Below the pieces are notes generated by a model that made no database searches, was not told where the DNA came from, and saw nothing but the letters and a program-made list of their open reading frames with translations. The position numbers and the translations under genes were made by a program. Positions 34,296 through 42,479 of a DNA stretch of 64,000 bases are shown piece after piece. Every line of letters starts with the position of its first letter. The stretch's first letter is position 1. Source of the stretch: Armatimonas sp043757465. Lineage in GTDB: Bacteria; Armatimonadota; Armatimonadia; Armatimonadales; Armatimonadaceae. The stretch covers positions 1 through 64,000 of the forward strand of contig NZ_JAYVPL010000055.1 of assembly GCF_043757465.1 (NCBI RefSeq). Reading direction: 5' to 3'.

Positions 34296-34321
34296 ATTGT
34301 AACGCATTTGAGTGCTACAAT
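34296..34321. promoter_or_regulatory. Overlapping divergent promoters: ATTGTA-N14-TACAAT
   Basis: A perfect inverted pair of hexamers, ATTGTA at 34296-34301 and TACAAT at 34316-34321. Each reads as a -10 TACAAT on its own strand and lies five bases (minus) or six bases (plus) from the start codons at 34290 and 34328. No clear -35 boxes are visible. Alternatively it is a symmetric operator. Confidence 0.5.
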
Positions 34322-34327
34322 GTCAGC

Positions 34328-35257
34328 ATGGAAACAGCCCCTAATCTGGAGAACCGAATCACCGTTCCCCGTGTTTTGAGCGACGAGCAAGTTGCATTTT
34401 TTGTGGAGAATGGCTATCTAGTTCTGGAGAGTCTAGTGACTCCCGACGAGATTGAAGAGCTGCGGCGTGACACGGTGCAGCTAGCACGCGGCGGCTATCC
34501 GTGCGAGAACCTTCAGCCGCTACCCGCTGATCTCACCGACGACGAAGCACTGCGACGAATTCTCTGTATTCACCAGCCGCATTTTGTCAGCCCGGTGATC
34601 CAGAAGTATGTCAAGCACGCGAATATCTGCGGTGCGCTCAGTCAAATTACTGCCGCACATCTGCCGTTCTGGGATGGCTCAGTGAAGTGCATGCAGTCCA
34701 TGCTCTTTGTGAAACCTCCCACATTTCAGGGGCAGGCATGGCATCAGGATGAGATCTACATCCCGACACGAGATCGCTCACTAATTGGGGCATGGATCGC
34801 GCTCGATGACGCCACAATCGAGAATGGGTGCCTCTGGGTGATCCCCGGCTCCCATCAGCAAGGCTATCTCTATCCCCAGCGCGATCACAGTGACACCGAG
34901 GAGCACGACTTCGGACAGCAGAGCTACGGCTTCGACGAGAGCTGTGCCGTTCCCGTGGAGGTTCCCGTTGGTAGTGTCGTGTTTTTCAATGGCTACTTAC
35001 TCCATAAATCGCACAAGAACCGCAGCGAGATCTACCGGCGCGTTCTGGTGAGTCACTACATGAACGCCTGGAGCCACTTACCGTGGAGCCTGGCAGCGGG
35101 TGAGTCCGTCGCCAAAGCGGATCGGCGTAGCGTGATTCCCGTGGCCGGAGTGGATCCCTACACCTGGAAAGGCTACGACAACCCGCCACAAAATGTCTGG
35201 CTGCGCACCTGTAAGGCGACGGAGGAGCAAAAAGAGGTCCCCCTTGCAAATCCGTGA
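34328..35257 (+). CDS. Phytanoyl-CoA dioxygenase (PhyH)-like oxygenase
   Basis: A 309-residue Fe(II)/2-oxoglutarate-dependent dioxygenase-like protein. Iron-binding His and Asp are in AWHQDEIYIP, the distal His in LLHKSHKNRS with the following Arg region. VIPGSHQQGYLYP is the family strand. I chose ATG 34328 (METAPNLENR) because it follows TACAAT by six bases and precedes the first recognisable PhyH sequence; a longer reading to 34244 would overlap the divergent gene. Its stop overlaps the start of the dehydratase gene, so the two likely act in the same sugar-acid or lipid pathway. Substrate unknown. Confidence 0.85.
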   Translation: METAPNLENRITVPRVLSDEQVAFFVENGYLVLESLVTPDEIEELRRDTVQLARGGYPCENLQPLPADLTDDEALRRILCIHQPHFVSPVIQKYVKHANICGALSQITAAHLPFWDGSVKCMQSMLFVKPPTFQGQAWHQDEIYIPTRDRSLIGAWIALDDATIENGCLWVIPGSHQQGYLYPQRDHSDTEEHDFGQQSYGFDESCAVPVEVPVGSVVFFNGYLLHKSHKNRSEIYRRVLVSHYMNAWSHLPWSLAAGESVAKADRRSVIPVAGVDPYTWKGYDNPPQNVWLRTCKATEEQKEVPLANP

Positions 35258-36449
35258 CTTTCGTATTCACTCCCTCGCCATCTCTGATCCGCCTCTGCGC
35301 TCGTCGTTTGGCTTGCATGCTCCCCTTGCGCTCCGAACCGTCATTGAGCTGGAGAGCGCCGATGGCATTATCGGAATCGCGGAGACCCACGGTGGCGACG
35401 GCCCGACACAGGCACTGGAGAGCCTACGCACAAGAGTTATCGGTCAGGACGCGACACGGCTTTTCGTCTCACTTTCGGATCTTCAGGGCCAGAGCGCCTA
35501 CCGAATGGCGCTTTCAGCGCTTGAAGTAGCGAGCCTGGACCTGATCGGCAAGACAGTCGGGCTCCCCGTGCACGCGCTCCTCGGGGGTAAAGTGCGCGAT
35601 AAAGTGCCGTTCTCTGCCTACGCCTTCTACAAACACGCCTGGGGCGAGTCGAAGTACGGCGAGGCGCTGACACCTGAGGGATTAGTCACTCAGGTGCAGC
35701 AGCTCATCACCGACTATGGCTTTGGTTCCATCAAGCTCAAGGCGGGCGTCCTAGAGCCCGATGCCGAAATAGAAACGATCAAGTTGCTCCGCCAGACACT
35801 TGGCCCGGAGGTTCCCCTACGTATTGACCCCAACTGCGTCTGGAGTGTGGAAACTTCCGTTAGAGCGGGTAAGGCTTTGCGCGACGAGCTCAGCGACGGG
35901 GGTTATCTGGAAGACCCGGCGCAGGGAATCGCCGGGATGGCGGCGGTGCGAGCGGGCCTGCTCGATCAAGGTATCCAAACGCCACTGGCAAGCAACATGG
36001 CCGTCACCTCATTCGCCACTCTAGCGGAAGCGCATCAACACGATGCTTGCCAAATCGTGCTGGGCGATCATCACTACTGGGGCGGCCTGCGTGCCGTCGC
36101 CGAGCTAGGACGGGTGTGTGAGACTCTGGGAATAGGGCTCTCCATGCACTCCAACAGCCATCTCGGAGTCTCGCTGATGGCCATGGTACATGTCGCCGCC
36201 GCCACGCACCACCTCACCTACGCCTGCGACACGCACTACCCTTGGCAAAAGATCATCGCCGAGGGCCGCATCCCGATTACTGGGGGCAATGTCAGTGTCC
36301 CCGATCTGCCCGGCTTGGGTGTCACCCTCAACTACGACCAATTGGAGAAGCTCAAAGAGCGCTATAAAAACAGCACCTACCGTGTTCGCGACGATGTGGC
36401 GGAGATGAGAAAACAGGTCTCCCCGAACTGGGAACGTCGCCACTGGTAG
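35244..36449 (+). CDS. Enolase-superfamily sugar-acid dehydratase, glucarate-dehydratase-like
   Basis: About 401 residues. The N-terminal enolase cap (residues about 1-120) is followed by a barrel with Lys in SIKLKAG (the K-x-K base position), metal-ligand Asp in RIDPNCVW, Glu in YLEDPAQG and a later metal-ligand region ASNMAV. The H-x-N-S motif SMHSNSHLG near the end is like glucarate dehydratase. It would remove water from an aldarate such as glucarate. The start is probably TTG 35244, with AAGAGG about seven bases upstream; it overlaps the PhyH stop by 14 bases. Alternatives within the family (galactarate or other acid-sugar dehydratase) cannot be excluded. Confidence 0.8.
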   Translation: MQIRDFRIHSLAISDPPLRSSFGLHAPLALRTVIELESADGIIGIAETHGGDGPTQALESLRTRVIGQDATRLFVSLSDLQGQSAYRMALSALEVASLDLIGKTVGLPVHALLGGKVRDKVPFSAYAFYKHAWGESKYGEALTPEGLVTQVQQLITDYGFGSIKLKAGVLEPDAEIETIKLLRQTLGPEVPLRIDPNCVWSVETSVRAGKALRDELSDGGYLEDPAQGIAGMAAVRAGLLDQGIQTPLASNMAVTSFATLAEAHQHDACQIVLGDHHYWGGLRAVAELGRVCETLGIGLSMHSNSHLGVSLMAMVHVAAATHHLTYACDTHYPWQKIIAEGRIPITGGNVSVPDLPGLGVTLNYDQLEKLKERYKNSTYRVRDDVAEMRKQVSPNWERRHW

Positions 36450-36460
36450 AAAGAGTCTGA

Positions 36461-36466
36461 TAAAAT
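36461..36466 (+). promoter_or_regulatory. -10-like TAAAAT close to a start codon
   Basis: TAAAAT eleven bases before the ATG at 36478, following the dehydratase gene; no clear -35. One of several such cases in the window. Confidence 0.4.
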
Positions 36467-36477
36467 CGAAGCCCAGG

Positions 36478-37626
36478 ATGAAAAAACTGAAAATATTCGT
36501 TCATCGTGCTTCTGAGTGCCTGACAGATCACCTGTCACATGGGGAAGGACTTATCTGCTTCAGCCTTCTAAATGGTCTTGCCTCACGTGGACACCAGATT
36601 TTTGCCTTCACCAATCATGCGGATATCCGTCAAAAATCAGAGAATCTTACGGTATTTTCCTCATCACAAAAGGTCAGGATTAACTCCCTGGCTCCTTTTG
36701 AGTTGGACTTAAAGGCAGAGAAATGGCGGGATACTCTTCGTAAAGAGCATACATTTGATATTGAGTGGAGAATGTCCCCCTTTGATGCCGGTTGCCCTTT
36801 TTTCCGCCCGCTTTCCAGCTCTCAATCCGTCGTCGGCCCCATCTACTATGCTTGGCCAAATTCCGAAATGTCTCGTTCACGCATCGGTATTTTCAGCCCA
36901 TCCCCTTTGTTACATCATTTTGGGCAGAAAAATTGGGATACTTCCCTACGAAACGCCGCACTGGCAATCTGCACAACTGAGCAACATTCGGCGCACATTC
37001 AGACAAAAAATGGTTGCCGTAAGATGTTATCGCTCCCTCTTATCGTCCATGCTCCTCCCCTGTCAGCACCATCAACTTTGCAGAAAACAAAAATGCGGCT
37101 GGTATTTGTGGGGCGTCTGGAAGGCCAAAAGAACCCTCAGCTGTTCTTAGAAATTTTAGCCACTCTCACCCAAGCGGGACTCTCGGTAGAAGGGATTATC
37201 ATAGGAGAGGGTCCACTGCGCACAGAACTTGAGGCGCAGTCGGCAGCGCTAGGCTTGACCGAGAAGTTAACCTTCACAGGAAGAATCCCAAATACTATGG
37301 TCTACGAAACGGTGGCTTCGTGTGACTGGCTGATCTCAACCGCAGTGGGCGAACCCTACGGAAGAAATATTGCGGAGGCAATGTCTATGGGGGTGCCTAC
37401 GATCTGCCATGCCTCTGGCGGGGCGAAGGATTTTCTTAGAGACAAAGTAGATGGATTGCTCGTTGAGGAAGCCTCGGCTAAGCTCTATGCCGAAAAACTA
37501 CTGGCTTGTCTGGATCGCGCCGTACTCGCACAGAACGCACGCCACCGTGCCCTGACGGAGTGGAGTGAGGAAGCCGTTCTCGACAAGCTGGAAACTGCAC
37601 TTTATGCGCTGGTGGAGAAGCCATGA
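36478..37626 (+). CDS. Glycosyltransferase family 4-like protein
   Basis: A 382-residue GT-B glycosyltransferase that would transfer a sugar from a nucleotide donor to a growing surface glycan. The C-terminal domain is clear: RLVFVGRLEGQKNPQLFLEIL, then KLTFTGRIP, and the donor-binding EPYGRNIAEAMSMGVPTICHASGGAKDFL with the E-x7-E arrangement. The N-terminal acceptor domain is divergent. The gene ends with ATGA overlapping the next glycosyltransferase, so the two are likely co-translated and act on the same glycan. Substrate not determinable. Confidence 0.87.
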   Translation: MKKLKIFVHRASECLTDHLSHGEGLICFSLLNGLASRGHQIFAFTNHADIRQKSENLTVFSSSQKVRINSLAPFELDLKAEKWRDTLRKEHTFDIEWRMSPFDAGCPFFRPLSSSQSVVGPIYYAWPNSEMSRSRIGIFSPSPLLHHFGQKNWDTSLRNAALAICTTEQHSAHIQTKNGCRKMLSLPLIVHAPPLSAPSTLQKTKMRLVFVGRLEGQKNPQLFLEILATLTQAGLSVEGIIIGEGPLRTELEAQSAALGLTEKLTFTGRIPNTMVYETVASCDWLISTAVGEPYGRNIAEAMSMGVPTICHASGGAKDFLRDKVDGLLVEEASAKLYAEKLLACLDRAVLAQNARHRALTEWSEEAVLDKLETALYALVEKP

Positions 37627-38750
37627 AAATCGCCTGCTTTACGCAGTTCGCCTATGGCAAGAAACTAGGTGGCTCGAAGGTTCTGGTCGAGCTCAGGGAG
37701 GAGCTGAACCGACAAGGGCATGAAACCCAGGTTCTGACTCCCTTTGATTTTTTAGGTGAGACGGCGAATCACAAAACGCATGCGCTCGCCTATGCCCAGG
37801 AGATCCAGAAGTTTACTCACGATGAGAAAGCCAACTTCGATGTCTTTGATGTGGACTGTGCCTACCTGCAATTTGCCCGCCGTGATTACGCCACGAAACC
37901 GCTTTTGGTCTCGCGTTCTGTTCTCCTAACACTCTGGCTAGAGAGTGAGATCAAGATCCCAGAGCGCACGACGCTACGCTCACTCGCGGGAAAATTACTC
38001 AAGGGCCGCCAACGTCGGCAGGAATTGCAAGGACTTTTTGCCGCGATGCGCAATAGCTTTCGCGAGGCAGACCTGGTCAATCTTGCCAATACACGAGATA
38101 AAGAGCTTCTGGTGCGCGACGGTATTTCACCAGAGAAAATCCTTGTACAACCCTACGGAATTGATGCAAGCCGCCGTGCGCTCTTTGACGCACAGCCCAT
38201 CCTGCCAGAGAATAGCTTTAGAGTTGCTTTTGTGGGCACTTACGACGAGCGCAAAGGCCGCTGTGAGTTCCCTCGGTTTGTCCGCGCCCTCGCGAAGAGC
38301 TTCCCACAAGTACGCGTTGTCCTACTGGGAACCTACAAAACGGAACTAGAGGTCAAGGCGGATTTCCCCCGCGACCTCGTCCACCATATTGAGGTACTCC
38401 CAGCCTTTGAACCCGAGCAGCTTCCCGCACTGCTCGCGGCCTGTACGGTAGGGATCTTCCCATCGCACCTGGAAGCCTTTGGCTTCGGGGTTCTAGAGAT
38501 GCTGGCTGCGGGCCTCCCCGTCATCGCCTACAACTCGCCCGGACCTCCCGAGATGCTACCGCTCGAGTGGCTTGTTCCTCGGGGGGATTGGCAAGCAATG
38601 GCTGCCCGTGTTGTCGAGTTACTTACCCAGGAAGTCCCCGAGATGATGCGTCATAAGCAGCGGGCAAGGGAGCTATCCAGGCGCTTTAGCTGGCAGAACA
38701 TCGCCCAGCAGACCGCACATTTCTATGAAGAAGCCCTTCAGCGGCGCTAG
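37623..38750 (+). CDS. Glycosyltransferase family 4-like protein
   Basis: A 375-residue GT-B enzyme coupled to the preceding glycosyltransferase by an ATGA overlap. The N-terminal domain starts with MKIACFTQFAYGKKLGGSKVLVELREELNRQGHE. The C-terminal domain has VAFVGTYDERKGRCEFPRFVRAL and FPSHLEAFGFGVLEMLAAGLPVIAYNSPGPPEML, the typical donor-binding acidic pair. Ends next to a shared hairpin before the convergent BY-kinase-like gene. Probably acts in the synthesis of an extracellular polysaccharide or a glycolipid. Confidence 0.88.
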   Translation: MKIACFTQFAYGKKLGGSKVLVELREELNRQGHETQVLTPFDFLGETANHKTHALAYAQEIQKFTHDEKANFDVFDVDCAYLQFARRDYATKPLLVSRSVLLTLWLESEIKIPERTTLRSLAGKLLKGRQRRQELQGLFAAMRNSFREADLVNLANTRDKELLVRDGISPEKILVQPYGIDASRRALFDAQPILPENSFRVAFVGTYDERKGRCEFPRFVRALAKSFPQVRVVLLGTYKTELEVKADFPRDLVHHIEVLPAFEPEQLPALLAACTVGIFPSHLEAFGFGVLEMLAAGLPVIAYNSPGPPEMLPLEWLVPRGDWQAMAARVVELLTQEVPEMMRHKQRARELSRRFSWQNIAQQTAHFYEEALQRR

Positions 38751-38759
38751 CAAGAAAAG

Positions 38760-38790
38760 GCCCCTCCTTTCCCAAATTGGGAGGAGGGGC
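38760..38790. terminator. Hairpin terminator shared by convergent genes
   Basis: gcccctcc-tttccca and tgggaggaggggc form a stem of about 13 pairs with a small bulge. It lies between the convergent glycosyltransferase and BY-kinase-like genes. No strong T-run, so strength is uncertain. Confidence 0.6.
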
Positions 38791-38797
38791 TGGCGAT

Positions 38798-38844
38798 GGA
38801 TGGTCTGCCTATGCAAACGCGGTGGATGGTCTGCCTATGCAAAC
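38798..38844 (+). repeat. Tandem 26-bp-period repeat at the end of the BY-kinase-like gene
   Basis: ggatggtctgcctatgcaaa followed by c (21 bases) occurs at 38798-38818 and again at 38824-38844, a 26-base period. The second copy contains the last codons and stop of the minus-strand gene, so the duplication lies at and just beyond the gene end. Confidence 0.9.
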
Positions 38845-41111
38845 AGCGAGAGGCGGCTGCGCCAGCGGGCGTCGGTGAAGCCATCGTTGACGGGCTCACG
38901 GCGCAGCTCCAGCACGAGCTCCTGACCACCACGGGCCGGATAGAGGGTGGCCCGGGTGATCGTCCCTCCATCGGGGAGGTTTTGTGAGTCCAGCTTCACG
39001 ACGGGCTGTTCATGGCCAGTGCCGGTGCGTACACTGATGCCAGCGCCATTGTGTACCACCACTTCCAGAGAGGGCTCGTGGGTGCTGCCCACAACCATCC
39101 GCATCCGAGTCGCATCAGGAGCGTCGGTGGAGACTGCCTCCAGAGCGATCCGAGGCTGATCTACCCCGCCCGTAGACGAGGGCGTGATGGCACGCATTCC
39201 CCGCATCGCATTCATGGCCATAGCCAGCTCAAGAGAGATAGGCGGGTAGCCCACCGCAGGAGCATTACTTGTCGCAGCGCGCATGGTCATCTCGCCGGGA
39301 CCTGTCTGGAACATATCTATTTGCATATCAAGTGCCGCCCGGTTCGCCAGTGGGGCTAGGGACGTCGCAGCTGGAGTTGGAGGAGCCGTGATAACTGGCG
39401 CAAAGGTCTGTGCAGACGGGAATGCGGGAGCAGCAATGGGCTCGGGTGCAACAAAAACGGGTGCAGTCACCACAGCGACGGGTGGTGCAGGAGCCACCAC
39501 GACCGGAGCGGCGGGCCAAGAAGGTGCGGGTGTGGGTGCATAACTCGCAGGAGCAACTGGGACGACGGCAATCGGCTCCACCACAACGGGCTGCACAACG
39601 GCAACCACGACCGGAGCGGGTTCAGGAGTGGGTAGTACCACTGGGGTCTCTACCGCCATAATAGGCACAGGGAAGGCCGGGATCACCGGCGCGGACTCGG
39701 CTTCACTCTCGTCGTTAAACACAGGTTCCTCCACTTCAGCAGCCAGAATCTCGGTAGCAGGTATCTCCTCTAAGACGGGAACCTCCGCTAACTCTTGAGA
39801 TCCGTCTAATTCTTGAGCTTCTTCATACTCACTATTGCTCTCAACAAGAGTCAAAAGGGGTTTTTCGAGAGTGCTCTCCTGGGGCTCGTCTTGATTGGTA
39901 TCAACACTCAGAAAGGGAATACCGATTGGAATCCCTGCTCCGCCCCCCACAAGCTCTCCCATAGGGAAGGTTATACCGGCAGGTGCATCCTCATGCGAGG
40001 ATGTCTCAAACTGAGTTGGAGCCTCGAACATCGGGGGCAAAGGCATCGCAAAAGCAGTGGGCTCCGGAGCTTCCGCTACTTCTGGGGCCGCCGCACCATC
40101 GCGCCGACGCCAGCCCTGGAGAACCGCTTCAAGGTCCTCGACGCCGAAGCCACTTGCAGGCACGACGCTGTTGTCATCATCTTTTTTCAGTGCAGTCGCT
40201 ACATTCATGGATATTCCATCCGCTTCGTTTTCAGATGCCGCAGAGTCGTCATTTGGCGCTGTGAACGGCATAACTTTGATAGGCTCTCCCAACGCAATAG
40301 GAGAAAGCACACCCTGGATTTCGGCATCTTCTTCAAGCTTCTGGAGGGTAATTTCTGGAAGCGCTACCGACATACTCTGTGGATAGTCACCCGATGTCAT
40401 AAAGACCCCCCCTAAAACAGTAACCTGGTTGCGCTCCAGAATACCGAGTGCCTTACGTGCAGCGCCCACTTCCGTCTCCCCCAGGCCAACCGTAAAGAGC
40501 ACCCCATCAACGTGGGTCAGGACATAGCGCCCCGGCTCGTCGCTCCGAACATGTGGGGTGTCGAAGATCACCAGATCCGCCAGGCGAGGAGCGATGGAGC
40601 GAATAAAGCGCTCTAAACGAGGAGAGCTAAATAGTTCCGCAGCGTTGTGCTGCTCCACATCGCCGATGGGCAAGAGGCGTACACCAGGCACGCTTGTGTC
40701 GAGGAGTACTTCCGAAGGGGAACTCACTGCGCCAGCGAGAAGATCCACCAGGCCAGGAGTAGATATCGCAAAATCTCCCCCAAAAATCCGATGGAGCTGG
40801 GGATTTCGCACTTCGGTATCCACAAGTAAGACACTGCGGCCCGCTCGTGCCGCAGCAATCGCAAGGTTCGCTGCCACAGCGGTGCGTCCCTCACGCTGTC
40901 GGGTTGATGTCACCGCAAGTGTCGTGCGCTGCGCCTCACCCGGTGCCACTCGCAGCAGGGTCTCCTGCAACAAATGGGTGTAGGCCGCCGCTAGCATCGC
41001 CGCTCCCTTTGTGGGGGGAGGCAGCTCCGCGAGCAGAGTTAGTCCAAGCTCCTTTTTTACTTTTTCAGCGCTCTCTAAACGCCGAGCGCGTATCCCTGGT
41101 ATTCGCATCAT
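38835..41111 (-). CDS. BY-kinase/CpsD-like ATPase with altered Walker A and long Pro/Ala-rich tail
   Basis: A 758-residue protein. The first 250 residues resemble the cytoplasmic ATPase domain of bacterial tyrosine kinases (CpsD/Wzc-type) that regulate polysaccharide chain length. The Walker A region reads TSTRQREGRTAVAANLA, where the usual GK[ST] Lys is Arg. Walker A' is SVLLVDTEVRNPQLHRIFG and Walker B-like VIFDTPHV. There are no Wzz transmembrane segments at the N terminus and no Tyr cluster at the C terminus. Residues about 330-600 are acidic, then Pro/Ala/Val-rich and probably disordered; the last 130 form a small beta-rich end. Kinase activity is doubtful. It neighbours glycosyltransferases, suggesting a role in polysaccharide export. 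Confidence 0.7.
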   Translation of the reverse strand: MMRIPGIRARRLESAEKVKKELGLTLLAELPPPTKGAAMLAAAYTHLLQETLLRVAPGEAQRTTLAVTSTRQREGRTAVAANLAIAAARAGRSVLLVDTEVRNPQLHRIFGGDFAISTPGLVDLLAGAVSSPSEVLLDTSVPGVRLLPIGDVEQHNAAELFSSPRLERFIRSIAPRLADLVIFDTPHVRSDEPGRYVLTHVDGVLFTVGLGETEVGAARKALGILERNQVTVLGGVFMTSGDYPQSMSVALPEITLQKLEEDAEIQGVLSPIALGEPIKVMPFTAPNDDSAASENEADGISMNVATALKKDDDNSVVPASGFGVEDLEAVLQGWRRRDGAAAPEVAEAPEPTAFAMPLPPMFEAPTQFETSSHEDAPAGITFPMGELVGGGAGIPIGIPFLSVDTNQDEPQESTLEKPLLTLVESNSEYEEAQELDGSQELAEVPVLEEIPATEILAAEVEEPVFNDESEAESAPVIPAFPVPIMAVETPVVLPTPEPAPVVVAVVQPVVVEPIAVVPVAPASYAPTPAPSWPAAPVVVAPAPPVAVVTAPVFVAPEPIAAPAFPSAQTFAPVITAPPTPAATSLAPLANRAALDMQIDMFQTGPGEMTMRAATSNAPAVGYPPISLELAMAMNAMRGMRAITPSSTGGVDQPRIALEAVSTDAPDATRMRMVVGSTHEPSLEVVVHNGAGISVRTGTGHEQPVVKLDSQNLPDGGTITRATLYPARGGQELVLELRREPVNDGFTDARWRSRLSLFA

Positions 41112-41175
41112 TCCACAATCTCTGACTGGTATTATTGGCAGTAGTTCCGCAAAACTAGAACCGATGATTTTAGGC

Positions 41176-41181
41176 TACAAT
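41176..41181 (+). promoter_or_regulatory. -10-like TACAAT before the larA-like gene
   Basis: TACAAT eight bases before ATG 41190; no clear -35. Suggests a leaderless transcript. Confidence 0.4.
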
Positions 41182-41189
41182 GCAAGGGC

Positions 41190-42479
41190 ATGACAGTGAC
41201 ACTAGACTATGGCCGCAACGGACTGGTCGCCGAGCTTGCGGATCGCTTGGTGCACCATGTTCTGAGCCTTGCCCCTGCTCCCCCACTGAGTGCCCCAGCC
41301 CTAGCCATTCACACCGCTCTACTTGAGGCTGAGCTCCCCCGACTCGCTGAGGGGAAGCGGACGGCGTGTATCGTGATCTGTGATATCACGCGCCCCGTTC
41401 CCAATCAGCTTATCCTGACGGAGGTGCTTGCCTTACTCTCCCTTCCCCCCGCAAATATTTGCATTCTGATCGCCACGGGCACCCACCGCGCCAGTACGGA
41501 GGCAGAGAGACGGGAGATGCTTGGGGAGGTAATCCTCGCCAGTGGTGTCCACGTTCTAGACCACGACTGCGACGATCCTGAGACCAACCGTTTTATCGGC
41601 ATGAGCCCGGGCAACCTGCCGATCTATCTGGATACGCGCTGGCTCGATGCCGAACTGAAACTCACGGTCGGGCTGATCGAGCCACACTTTATGGCGGGCT
41701 ACTCCGGCGGGCGTAAGCTCGTGATGCCCGGTGTCGCGGGCCGAGAGACGATTCAGGCCTGGCACTCCCCGCAGTTTTTAGAGCACGACAACGCCCGCAA
41801 CGGGGTGCTCGATGCGAACCCGGTGCACGAGGAAAATACGGCGATTGCCGCCTTCGCCCCCGCCGATCTGATCTGCGATGTCACTTTAGATGAGCAGCGG
41901 CGGGTCACGGGAATTTTTTGTGGCCACTGGATTCATGCATGGCGCCGTGGCACGGAGTTCGTCGCCATGCAAGCACGCCCCTTGATCCCGGAGCTAGTGG
42001 ATGCCTGTGTCACAAGCGGCGGCGGCTATCCGCTCGATGCGACTTTCTATCAAGTGGTGAAGGGCATTGTCGGAGCCTACCCTATCGTCAAGCCCGGTGG
42101 CACTGTAATTATCGCCGCGCAGATGCAGGAGGGAGTCGGGAGCCCCCACTTCAAGGAGACTCTCGAAGCCCACGCGGACCTCGACGCGCTCGTTGCTCAG
42201 ATGAGCACCCCTCACTGGACACCGCTGCCCGACCAGTGGCAGGTAGAGATGCTGGCCCGCGCCTGCCGCCACCATAAAGTTATCGTCGTCACGGAACCAA
42301 CCCGCGCCGCTGAGCTGCGCCGCTGCCATGTGGACGCCGTCGGGAGTATGCAAGAAGCGCTAGCGCGTCTCTCTGAAACTGCCACAATCGCCGTTATCCC
42401 CAAAGGCCCCTATGTCATCCCTGCGGTAAAATCACATGAGATGGAAATTGTAACAAGGCGAGACCTATTCCCAGCTTGA
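41190..42479 (+). CDS. LarA-like nickel-dependent racemase family protein
   Basis: A 429-residue protein of the LarA (DUF2088) family. The enzyme of Lactobacillus interconverts D- and L-lactate using a nickel-pincer cofactor. Motifs visible: DITRPVPNQ, IATGTHRAS (with the His and Arg region of the active site), GLIEPHFMAGYSGGRKLVMPGVAG, which carries the nickel-ligand region and Lys for cofactor attachment, and HDNARNGVLDANPVHEEN. The substrate need not be lactate; many LarA homologues act on other 2-hydroxyacids. No larB/C/E genes are near, so cofactor synthesis is elsewhere. Start ATG 41190 after TACAAT; the stop overlaps the proB start. Confidence 0.85.
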   Translation: MTVTLDYGRNGLVAELADRLVHHVLSLAPAPPLSAPALAIHTALLEAELPRLAEGKRTACIVICDITRPVPNQLILTEVLALLSLPPANICILIATGTHRASTEAERREMLGEVILASGVHVLDHDCDDPETNRFIGMSPGNLPIYLDTRWLDAELKLTVGLIEPHFMAGYSGGRKLVMPGVAGRETIQAWHSPQFLEHDNARNGVLDANPVHEENTAIAAFAPADLICDVTLDEQRRVTGIFCGHWIHAWRRGTEFVAMQARPLIPELVDACVTSGGGYPLDATFYQVVKGIVGAYPIVKPGGTVIIAAQMQEGVGSPHFKETLEAHADLDALVAQMSTPHWTPLPDQWQVEMLARACRHHKVIVVTEPTRAAELRRCHVDAVGSMQEALARLSETATIAVIPKGPYVIPAVKSHEMEIVTRRDLFPA

